A stretch of 64,000 nucleotides of DNA from Scortum barcoo (lineage: Eukaryota; Chordata; Actinopteri; Centrarchiformes; Terapontidae), in contig CM041547.1 of the NCBI GenBank assembly GCA_023238725.1, positions 19,353,144-19,417,143 on the forward strand, written 5' to 3'. The position numbers and the translations under genes were made by a program. The notes below the pieces were generated by a model. That model had not been told where the DNA came from. It made no database searches and saw nothing but the letters and a program-made list of their open reading frames with translations. Of the stretch, positions 13,088-23,197 are shown in pieces (positions within the stretch are counted from its first letter, which is position 1; each line of letters starts with the position of its first letter).

Positions 13088-14260
13088 TTGGTCGGCCTTC
13101 GAAGAAATTCTGGCAAACCGTCCGGCGCCTCAGAAGGGGAGAAGCAGTACTCTGCCAACACTGTTGGCAGTGCGGGTGGGGAGCTGTTGACCTCAATTGG
13201 GGACATTGTCGGACGGTGGAAGGAATACTTCGAGGAGCTCCTCAATCCCACCGAGACGCCTTCCTCTGAGGAAGTGGAAGCTAGGGACTCTGAGGTGGAC
13301 TCGTCCATCACCCAAGCCAAAGTCACTGAGGTAGTTTGCAAGCTCCTCAGTGGCAAGGCGCCAGGGGTGGATGAGATCCGCCCTGAGTACCTCAAGTCTC
13401 TGGATGTTGTGGGGCTGTCTTGGCTGACACGCCTTCTGCAGCATTGCATGGAGGTCAGGGACAGTACCTCTGGAGTACCTCTCTTTTTTAAAAAGGGGGA
13501 ATGGAGAGTGTGTTCCAACTACAGAGGGATCACACATCTCAGCCTCAGCCTCCCCGGGAAGATCTACACCAGGGTACTGGAGAGGAGAATTCGGCCGATA
13601 GTCGACCCTCGGATTGCAGGAGGAACAATGCGGTTTTCTTCCTGGTCGTGGAACACTGGACCAGCAGCTCTATACCCTCTGCAGGGTGCTTGAGGGTTCT
13701 ATGGGAGTTTGCCCAACCAGTCCACATGTGCTTTGTGGATCTGGAGAAGGCATTCAACCGTGTCCCTCGTGGTATTCTGTGGGGGTGCTCCACGATGTAT
13801 ATGGGGTCCAGGGCCCTTTGCTAAGGGCTGTTCGGTCTGTCTTTGTACGACCGGAGCAGGAGCTTGGTTTGCATTGTCAGTCAGACAAGTCAGACCTGTT
13901 CCCAGTGCATGTTCGGACTCCTTGGCAGGGCTGCCCTTTGTCACCGGTTCTGTTCATAATCTTTATGGACAGGATTTCTAGGCGTAGCCAGGGGCCTGGA
14001 GGGAGTCCAGTTTGGGAACCACAGGATTTCATCTCTGCTTTTTGCAGATGATGTTGTCCTGTTGGCTTCATCAAGCCAGGACCTTCAGCATGTACTGGAG
14101 CGGTTTGCAGCCGAGTGTGAAGCGGCTGGGATGAGAATCAGCACCTCCAAATCCGAAGGCCATGGTTCTCGACCGGAAAAGGGTGGCGTGCCCTCTCTGG
14201 GTGGGTGAAGTCCTGCCTCAAGTGAAGGAGTTCAAGTATCTCGGGGTCCTTGTTCACGAG
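13088..14260 (+). pseudogene. LINE reverse-transcriptase domain relic
   Basis: The longest piece is 13088-13693 in one frame (LLSGKAPGVDEIRPEYLKSL, then NYRGITHLSLSLPGK). It continues in other frames with FVDLEKAFNRVPRG (near 13733), QGCPLSPVLFIIFMDRISRR (near 13925) and the catalytic FADD box at 14041-14052. At least three frame changes are needed to connect these, so no functional polymerase is encoded. Confidence 0.85.
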
Positions 14261-14537
14261 TGAGGGAAAGATGGAGCGTGAGATTGACGCCTCCCTAGGG
14301 TGGTGTTCCAGGCATGTCCCACTGGGAGGAGGCCCTGGGGAAGACCCAGGACATGCTGGAGAGACTATGTCTTTCAGCTGGCCTGGGAAGGCCAACGCCT
14401 CGGGAGTCCCCCCAGAAGAGCTGGAGGAAGTGTCTGGGGTGAGGGAAAGTCTGGGCATCTCTGCTCAGACTGCTGCCTCCGTGACCCGGTCCCAGATAAG
14501 TGGAAGAAGATGGATGGATGGATGGATGGTTCTTTCA

Positions 14538-17500
14538 AAAACACAGTGGAGCTAAAATCTCCCAAAATAAAAATCATTCCTCATGACTGTACTTTGGTTA
14601 CACTGAATGCTCATTTTAAAGTTCATAAAAGTTTCCAGTTCTCTATCAGTGTAGCTGCACTTGGTATCAGCATTGACTTTGAAAAGAAGTCAGTCAGAAG
14701 TCAGTTAGTGCCTGAAAAAAAGGATGAAATGAATCCTCAAAATCACCTCAGCAGTCTCAACAGCATAACTGTGCTCTTACAGCCAGTCTGCCAGCTAATG
14801 AAGATTGACACAGTCTGATTATGCTGAATAGAAAAACCTCAAGAGACATTTACTAGTTTAATTTAGAATTCCCTAGTCCAGAATCCACATGATTATATGA
14901 AATATGGATTGAGCAAAACAGTTTCTATGGAAACCGCCCCTCTCCCCTATAGCCTCCCCCCACATCACTCCCTCCTTCCGTCTCCCTACCTCTTGCTCTT
15001 CTTCCTTCCCTCTCCCTTCTAAATTATAGAGCAAGGGGGTACCTCTTTTCAAAATCTCTCTCTCTGAATAGGGGTGTGGGTGTGCATCTGCCCATATGAC
15101 AAATCCACAGAGGAGGAACGAGGGGGCGGATGGAGACACATAGCATTGTAAGTAGCGGCAACAGTGAGGTAAACAGAAAACAGAAACTCAGAGGACGGAC
15201 GAGCTTCTGGGGGTAAGATCTGAAATAACACTTCTGAAAGAAGTCTGTTCTGGATTCTGCTGCTGAAGACGACACGACCAGAACTTTTCAGGGGTCAATT
15301 ACCCGTGACAAGGACTGTGTGAGTGGTAATAAAAAATACTGGTTCTATACCGGTAAAGCAAGAATACCACTTAAGGACAGTGACCACACAAGAGACCTAA
15401 ACGTGAATGACTGGTACAGTAGGTTAGTACAAGTCAGCCAACCTAAACAGTAGACCCAGAACAGAGAAATCTGGCCATTTTATTACCATTTTCTCTGAAT
15501 GATTTCTTAAATTATTAAACATGTCAACTCGGGATGAAGTGGAATACTATGTCGGGAGTTTTTCTTTACCCTGACCATGAACATTAGTTTGGAAGAGGCT
15601 GCTTCAGGTCTAATTCTCCTCACATTTTACTCTTAACTATAGCACACACACAACAGCAAATGTTTCTTTTTACCTGAACCCAATCCTGCATGGAGAAAAG
15701 TCCACTGTGTAAATCTGTTGGTTGTGAAATAAAAACAGTTCTATCATTTTTATATTGATATGAATCCAAACAATGTATGAAACAATGTATAAGAGCTGTA
15801 ACAATAAGAGTTGTTTCAAAGCCTTATGTGATTTAGAGTGAGGAGAATGTGCAGCTTTAGAGAGTGGTGATAATACACAAGCGTTAAAAGGAGTCTCCAG
15901 GTGGTTATTTTGAACTCTGCATGACTGTCAGAATGATTGTTAATTACCTTGAGCCTCATTTTAAAGATAATCACAGCCTTTACCAGCCACAGTGTCAGTG
16001 CTCACAGCTGAGGGGTGAGTTTAGCATCAAGCGTTGGTGGTTTTGAATAGTCAGATACTAAATGACTGGGTACAATTACAGTAAAAAAAAAAAGAAAAAG
16101 AAAACAGAACGGCTGTGTATGATGGGAAAAAAAAGGGGCGATCGAGGGCTGCAGACAGACTGATCAGACAGTCACAGTCTGAAGAGGACGTGACCAGGCA
16201 GACGCACTCCTCAGGGCAGACTGGACTGTGTATAGGCTATGTATAAATAGCTACTAATCAGGCCTGGGTGTCAGATTAGTTCTCATAACCTTTTGCTCAG
16301 CACACGGTCATTATGGTAACCTATGGGTCAGCTCCGTCCATAAGATGTCCTCTACGGTACATTTGCCTGAAATAAATCACACACAGGAGACTAATAAAGC
16401 ATGACTTTATAGCATGTTATGTATATAAATGTCTGTTTCTTCCTCTTGCATAACTGTTATTTTATCACAGTAGCTGCCTCATATACCAAAGCTCAGATAT
16501 TATACACTTCTGCTTGAGAATAATACTCAACTTGTACAACCTAGTGACAGAAAAAGGGACCAGGCTCTGTGCTGGGTGCTTCAGGGGTGTATAAAGACGC
16601 TGTGTACTCTTCGTTGGTGTGCTGTGCCCCCTCACTTCTCCGGACTGCCTCGGATTGCACTGTAAGTAGGCTGAAAGCATTTCCTCTGTAATCTCGGCTG
16701 ACTTGTGCTGATTTTACTGCATCAAACATGAAAGTGGGATGCAGGGGAGCAGGATGCGTGCGATGCCCAAAGTCATCTGCAATTTGTGGATTAAGAAGGT
16801 GGACGAAGGAGGAGGTGGAGACGGTGGGATTTCACAGGAAGGGAGACACCGAACGATAAAGAAAAAACAGGGGGCGAGTGGTTTTAGGTTTTGACAGTGA
16901 TTCAGACAGCAGAATAAGGAGGAAGGAGAGGAAAGTGGAAGTGTCGGAGGACAGAGAGGATGGAGAGTACTTTAAAATACTGAAAAGCATGTGTACAATA
17001 CTATGAACCCTCACCGGATAAAAAAAGGTTCTGGGATTATTTTTAGCTAAACAAATCAAGGTTTGGTTTGCAAAAGCAAATGCTGTGACACAGTATGCCT
17101 GTCTCACTATGACATTTACCTGAAAAGATAAAGTAGTATTCCATTTACATTCAACAAAAACTTACATGTTCATTCTAAAAACTCATTTCAGTCTCACTGA
17201 AATGAGAAAAAGATAAATAGAAACAACTCATCACACAGCTGGAGAAGTGCAAGATGGTCACTGATGAAAGGCTCTCAGGGGGGCAGGGGAGAATAAACAT
17301 TTTAAATCTGGATTTAAATGCACAACAGTCTTTATGTGAGGTGAGGTATGTGAGGTACCGGCCCCAGTTTAGGGGTTAAAATGACGACTATGAACTACAG
17401 TAACCCCAGTCTGAATCTGGCTGGGGGATCTGGCTCTGTCTCCCTTGTTTCCTGATATCTATCCACTTTTGCTATCTGATGAAGATAAAACTGCTGCCAA

Positions 17501-18180
17501 AAATGATAATAATACATTTGGCTACTTTTAGACCAACTCAGTGAATAAATAGGCCAAATGACTCAGTATTTCTCCCACTGAATTTTATTTCGGGCGATGT
17601 GGAGAGGGCTTTGAAAAGGCCTCAACGTTGGGAGATAAAATAAATGGCAATAAAAATCTTCAGTTTACTGGTTTGTCCTTGCAATGTCCTAATATGTTTT
17701 GTGGTACAAACAAGAGTAATCTGACACTGGAAAATAGAGACACATTTCTGAGGTCTATCAAAATAAAAAAAAAAGATGCCTAAAAAAGGATGCTCTCTTG
17801 TAATGATTGTCTTCCTGTTGCAGTTTTCTATTTATTGTCTGCAGTCTGTCGCCATCTGCTGTTTAATCAGAGCTGCACAAACTGAGAGCACAAACTTCCT
17901 ATTTGTACAAAGTTAGCAGGAGAAAGTCAAGCCACGCCGGAAATGAATTTTGCCTTCAGAATAAAACGACAAAATCTTTTAAAAATACAAATCGTCTGAC
18001 AAAAATCCACCAGCGTTAAAACCTTAATGGACGCAATCGTTGTCAAACAGGTCGACTTTATGTATCATCTTGGTTAATTCTCCATAAAAAGCCTCGTGTG
18101 GGAGCTGATGCGCGTTTTACTTTGAAAGCCCGGAACCGGAACAGGATGCGCTCGTTGACTAGCGTCTAGCTCAAGCCCGA
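14538..18180. other. Intergenic between the LINE and kdelr3
   Basis: About 3.6 kb, AT-rich and then increasingly GC-rich towards kdelr3. No exon or recognisable element was identified. Short purine- or pyrimidine-rich stretches occur near 14940-15020 and 16080-16130. Confidence 0.5.
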
Positions 18181-18188
18181 GCTGTCAG

Positions 18189-18196
18189 CCACGTCA
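18189..18196 (-). promoter_or_regulatory. UPR/ATF6-XBP1-type element (TGACGTGG) upstream of kdelr3
   Basis: CCACGTCA on the plus strand is the reverse complement of TGACGTGG, the unfolded-protein-response element core. It lies about 310 bp before the kdelr3 ATG in a GC-rich, promoter-like stretch. KDEL receptors are known ER-stress targets, so the site is plausible, but an 8-mer match alone is weak evidence. No CCAAT-N9-CCACG ER-stress element was found around it. Confidence 0.45.
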
Positions 18197-18438
18197 CCTC
18201 CTCTCAAACAACTTTGACCCTCGTAGAAACAGCTGAGTGAAAGCAGCAGCAGCGTTTTTTCCACTTCTTCCACACACCGAGCGGCCGGACGCGCTCTCAG
18301 CGCGGCGACAGACTTCCTGTTTTATTCTTTGTTTTCTTCCTTTTCTTTTCCTCCCAACTCTTTCCATTACCTGCACTCACGGAGGGAGGCTGAGCAGCTC
18401 TGTCCTGTCTCCTGCAGACGTGTGAGGCCTGGGAGGAG

Positions 18439-18459
18439 GTCTGTCTGTCTGTCTGTCTT
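18439..18459 (+). repeat. (GTCT)n in kdelr3 5' UTR
   Basis: Five copies of the tetranucleotide just upstream of the start codon, likely within the 5' untranslated region. Confidence 0.8.
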
Positions 18460-18505
18460 TTTTTCTTTAGTTTTTATTAAAGTCCCGTGATTGAACATCG
18501 GCAGC

Positions 18506-20559
18506 ATGAATATCTTTCGCCTGGCGGGGGACGTGTCACACCTGGTGGCCATCATCATCCTGATGCTGAAGATCTGGAAGTCCAAGTCCTGTGCTGGTAG
18601 GCATCACTGCACTTTTAACTTACTGCCGACTTGGTGTGGTGGCTCAGCCTCACTGCGGCTGTATGCATGCAGCTGTGCGGTGTAGATACTCTGAGATACA
18701 CGGGGATGTGCTTTAATGGATGTCAGTGCCCCGTTGGAGGGGGGGGGGTGCATTATGCTGAGTAGTTCTGCAGGAGTGGAAGCGACGTGGCAATGTTATC
18801 AAAGCCGCCTGCTCCACCAGCCTGCATCTTTAAAGCGCACTGAGTCTGCTCTCCTCTTCAGCTCTTGAATCAGAATAATCATGTCCTCGTCAGCCCTCAG
18901 CTGCACATTAGACACTGATTCCACTTTTCTTTCCCACCTCTGCAGGCATCTCCGGGAAGTCTCAGGTGCTGTTTGCCCTCGTCTTCACCACCAGGTACCT
19001 CGACTTGTTCACCGTCTTCATCTCGCCTTACAACACGGTCATGAAGGTAAGAGTGCACATCACACACAGCTCACAGCAGTGCAGCTTCTCACGATTATAT
19101 CCTCAGTTTGTCATTGTTAGGTCTATAAAACATGAAGCAGCTGTGGAAAATGCCCATCGTAATGTGAGATGACTTCATCTAATGTCTTCGTTTGTCCAAC
19201 CAACAGCCAAACCCTGAAACATAATCAGTTTATTATAATGCGAGACCATTTTCACATTTGAGAGCCTGAAGGAATTCATCTTTTATGTTTTCCTGAAAGA
19301 AAATAAGTTAAATGATTGGTGGATTATCAAAATTGCTTGCTGATTTGTTTTCTGTTGTTCGACTAATCGCTTAAGTGACCAATCATTACCATGTCAGGGT
19401 GATTTATTTTGACATGTCCACTGAGCTGGTTTGAAGTCCAAAAGTCGTCTCACAATGTTGCAAATGACACACACACAAAGTTATCACAGATTAAGTTGTA
19501 AGTGTTGTAAGTGTTAACATAAAACTTAGGTCAATAGTTCAATCTTTCATAACTTTATTCACATCTGTCTTAATCTGTCTTGTTCAGCTGGGTTACATGC
19601 AGTGAGTGCGCAAAAGCAGGCAGCAATCAGTAAAACTTCCAATACAACCTTACTTACTAACTTGCTTGCTAACAGCCTTTCACAGTGTTTACATCCACAT
19701 TCATGGCCAATAATCAATGTTCGACTCTGCCCTCAGGTGGTGTTCCTGTCTCTGTCCTATGCCACCGTGTACCTGGTCTACATGCGCTTCAGGAACACGT
19801 ACGACGCAGAAAACGACACTTTCCGCGTGGAGTTCCTGTTGGTGCCGGTGATTGGGCTGTCCTTCCTGGAAAACTATGCGTTCACCCCGCTGGAGGTAAT
19901 GAAGCACTCGGACAGCATCTTCAGTGGGTCATTTGAGGGTTAGAAGCGTGCAGCTTGAGGGTTAAGTTTGGCTTTTATTGATGTTGCATGCACAGACTGC
20001 CCAAATAACACACCACCATCTTTTCATTTGTACTTTAAACGCCGCCGTTGAGGAGTTTAACGCGTCTCCCCTCCCACTGATTCCATCCAGATCCTGTGGA
20101 CCTTCTCCATCTTTCTGGAGGCGGTGGCCATAATGCCGCAGCTCTTCATGATCACCAAGACCGGGGAGGCGGAGTCCATCACCACCCACTACCTGTTCTT
20201 CCTCGGCCTCTACCGAGCCCTCTACATCGCCAACTGGGTGTGGCGTTATCACACCGAGGGCTTCTTCGACCAGATCGCCGTGGTGTCCGGCGTGGTGCAG
20301 ACCATTTTCTACTGCGACTTCTTCTACCTTTACGTCACACGGGGTGAGTAAAGACGATAATGATATGATAAAAACTGATGTGATCTCTTGCTAGAATATT
20401 TATTTGTTCACATGTTCAGTTGTTATTTATAGTGTTATTGTTTTGCTTACGGTCCTAATCTAGTTAAAGTTTGAGCTCTCTTCTGATGTCTGTTCTGTCC
20501 TCTGCCTGTCCACAGTGCTTCGAGGGAGAGGGAAGATGACCCTGCCCATGCCTGTTTAA
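18506..20559 (+). CDS. kdelr3: ER lumen protein-retaining receptor 3 (KDEL receptor 3)
   Basis: Seven-helix Golgi receptor that binds C-terminal KDEL-type signals of escaped ER proteins and returns them to the ER in COPI vesicles. Five exons: 18506-18596, 18946-19046, 19737-19895, 20091-20343 and 20516-20559, all with GT-AG sites and matching phases, giving 215 residues. Ligand-pocket residues known for the family fall at the expected positions: R47, Y48 and D50 in TTRYLDLF, W120 and E127 in exon 4, R169 in WRYHTEG. ENDTFRVEFLLVPVIGLSFLEN, GFFDQIAVVSG and the LPMPV end resemble KDELR3 rather than KDELR1/2. The cytosolic tail is VLRGRGKMTLPMPV: basic residues are partly Arg rather than Lys and there is one extra residue compared with the human tail. 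The start codon is the MNIFR methionine shared by the family. Confidence 0.97.
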
Positions 20560-21886
20560 AACAGACGTCTGTGCCGTTCAGCCGCCCAGCAGTGCCTGCT
20601 GGAGTTCAGCATATGAAGACAGTCCTTTCCGTCAACTGTACATGTGTTTAGCTATGGGACTAATGGTCTGATGTCATTCTGAAGACCAAAATGCATCTAG
20701 AAATTGATTCTCTGTCTGATTGGTTACTTTATGCACGAGTCTGTATGTTTGCAAGTGTGTATGTGTTTTGTTTTTGTTTTTTTTCCTTCTTTATAAGAAT
20801 GTGACACTGGAAATGTGTCCCTGATGTGCATGTGGAGCTTAAATTCAGGCTAAAGAGTAACGCTACGGAAACTGTGTGTTTGTCTTTACTTTACCATCGC
20901 AGGTTGTGGGACATACTTTGGCTCTGGAGACTGTTTGAATGTCAGATCCACAAACTTGTAAATTAGGCTGTCTGTAGCTTTTAACGTGCAGCGCTCAGGT
21001 AGATTGTGCGTCCACACAGTGCAGATCCAGTCCGCTGTTTTCTGCGTTCAATTTATAAGAGCTTCATATTCCTACACCTTTTTTTTTTATCCAATCACCA
21101 CCGCGTTTGACAAACTCAGTCTTCCCTGATGAGTTACAGTAATGACAAATATTTTAACATTTGTTACAGTTTTCTTTCATAATCTTCCACAAAGTGTCTT
21201 CGTCTTTTGTTCTGTAGCATTAGACACTGCCTACATGTTTACTGTATTATGTGTAAACAATCTCTATACTTATTATTGCCAAGTATGTTACTTTTTGTAT
21301 TTCCTCTTAGTTGTCGTCTTTTGTATTTCAATGTGTTTCGTCACGGGAGAAAAAAAGGGCTGAACATTTTGTCATTTTAAATGAAGCCAAAGATGGAACA
21401 GATATCTGCTGCATTGTTTTAGTCAAACACTTTCCTTTTTTTTTCTTTTCTTGGTCTTTCCTGGGTCAACTCCTTGACTGAACTGTCTCCGTGTGTCAGG
21501 GATAAAAAATAGGGAAATGGGTTAAGCGTGTGTTGAATTTCTGTAAAAGATTACTTTTTTGGACACTTAAAAATGTTTTAGTTAGAGAAAGTTGAATTGC
21601 ACACAGTTTTTACAACATTACCTTTATTATAACGTGAACTATTCAAAGGTGTGGCTTTGGTGTGTTCTTTGTTACCAATACAATTAGACTGCATCACACC
21701 AGGATGTTTGCCTTTCTGTGGGACACAAACACAGATATGCCGTCTTATTAACAAAGTGCTGGTGCACTGTGCTGATGGTAAACAGATAGTGGCATTAGGT
21801 GTATGATGCACTGTGAAAACTCAGCTCAGGTTCCACTCTGTTCCTGTTCCCTGTTCGCACCTCACTGAGTACAGTTGGAGTATCCC
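20560..21886 (+). other. kdelr3 3' UTR and intergenic spacer
   Basis: About 1.3 kb between the kdelr3 stop and the stop of the convergent GIMAP-like gene. The T-rich early part is probably the 3' untranslated region. I found no AATAAA in it, so the transcript end is not defined. No repeat or exon recognised. Confidence 0.5.
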
Positions 21887-23197
21887 TCAACGCAGAAAAG
21901 TTTTTCTGTGTTTATATAACACCTTACTTCCCTCTCTCACTGCTCCTCCCACTGCTTTTGCAGCTGAGCTGATGGAGAGCGGCGATGCTGCCAGAGCAGC
22001 CGCCCTTTCCACCACCTTCACCTTCTTCACAGCCTTCCCTTTCCCTTTGTCTTTGCCCATGATCCCCGCCCCCTCCGCTGCACCTTTCCCCAGCGCAGTC
22101 ACCAGCTCGCACCAGAAAAGCCTCTCCTCCCTTTTCCTGGCCTCCTCTTCCTCCTTCTTCCTCTCTGACTCTGGCCCCTGCTCCTCTTTGTCTCCAGCCT
22201 CCTTCTGCAGGGACTCCTCCTGGTGTCCTCTTTCTCCCAGTATCCTCTCTTGAACCTCCTTGATGGCCCTCTCAGCCTCCCTGAACATCTCGTTGCTATA
22301 GCAACCGCCTCCATTGCTTGCCACAATCTTGTCTACCTTCTTCAGAAGCTGTACGACCTGTTGCGAGCACGTTATTTTGGCCTGTTCACTATTATCAAAG
22401 ATGTGGTACCCTCCATGGCAGCTCCTGACAAACTCCGACAGCTCGCCGCTCTCCTCCAAGAAGTCCTTGATGCGTTTATCCCGCAGCTGGTCCCCACAGG
22501 TGAACAGCACCATGGCAAACTTAGTGGCCCCAGGCCCAAAAGTGGCCTTCATCCACTCTAAGGCCTCCTTCTCCTCCTGGGTGAATCTGCCGGGCTGCAG
22601 GGTCACCAGGAAGGCGTGGGGTCCCGGAGAGGACAGAGCGACACACCGTCCCACCTCCGCCATGACCTCCTCGGGGGCCAGGTGGGTGTGGAAGAAGCCC
22701 GGAGTGTCGACCACGGAGACGCTCCGCCCGTCCACTGTCCCAGTCTGTCTCTGGCACAGTGTGGTGACAGAGCAGGGGGACACGTCGACCCAGAAGGTCG
22801 ACCTGCCCAGGATGGTGTTGCCCGAGGAGCTTCTGCCTGATCCCGTCCTCCCCAGCAGGACCATCCTCAGGGGATCATCAGCCTCTGATGACGGGGAAGC
22901 TGCTTCACTGGCTGTGGCAAAATTATCATAGCACATGTATATGATTATTATGATCATTCTTTAAAGATATGCAGTATATTTAAAACATATCTCATAACTA
23001 CACCCCATTTTCTAAGGAGCATTTAAAATCCGTCTGGGGCTGATTTCTATATTATGGACTAGCTTGATTTTATATAACATGATGATCAGAATAATAGCCC
23101 ACAGTACAAAGGTACATCGCTGCCCTGATGCCTTGCTCGCTGTGATGACATTACTCAACATACCTTCCCGTGACGCAGCATTTTCACATGACGACAT
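21887..23197 (-). CDS. GIMAP/AIG1-family GTPase, two exons
   Basis: Member of the GTPase of immunity-associated protein family, usually acting on lymphocyte or other intracellular membranes. Exons on the minus strand: 23164-23197 (MSSCENAASRE plus one base, donor GTATGT) and 21887-22911 (acceptor TGCCACAG), giving 352 residues. AIG1 domain roughly residues 26-220: G1 GRTGSGRSSSGN, a G2 threonine in SVTTL, G3 DTPGFF, G4-like LFTCGDQL. Then comes a charged, probably coiled segment (EAERAIKEVQERI, KKEEEEARKREER) and a C-terminal Lys/Ala/Gly-rich tail. The invariant P-loop lysine is Arg38 here. It is a single copy between kdelr3 and ankfn1, whereas many fish GIMAPs occur in clusters. Family is clear; the specific member is not, so no symbol is given. 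Confidence 0.9.

Larger units (their letters stand above)
11835..14525 (+). mobile_element. Non-LTR retrotransposon (LINE, Rex/RTE-like), near full length but inactivated
   Basis: Insertion of about 2.7 kb flanked by ATGGTTCTTTCA at 11823-11834 and 14526-14537, a 12-bp target-site duplication (the first four bases could belong to the tail). In order: a GC-rich 5' leader, an endonuclease relic (GDFNAHVGND near 12469; PPDHHLVV near 12770), a reverse-transcriptase relic (GKAPGVDEIRPEYLK, LSLPGKIYTRVLERR, CFVDLEKAF, QGCPLSPVLF, FADDVVLLAS at 14041), a C-terminal block (GRRPWGRPRTCWRDY) and a GATG-repeat tail at 14509-14529. Reading frames shift repeatedly, and about 300 bp seem missing at 14296 between MEREID and VFQACP. 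The GATG tail is reminiscent of fish Rex3, but clade assignment is tentative. Confidence 0.9.

Noticed and set aside
21813..22931. Plus-strand open frames of up to 205 codons opposite the GIMAP-like gene
   Set aside because: Mirror frames of the GTPase coding exon; no motif of their own.
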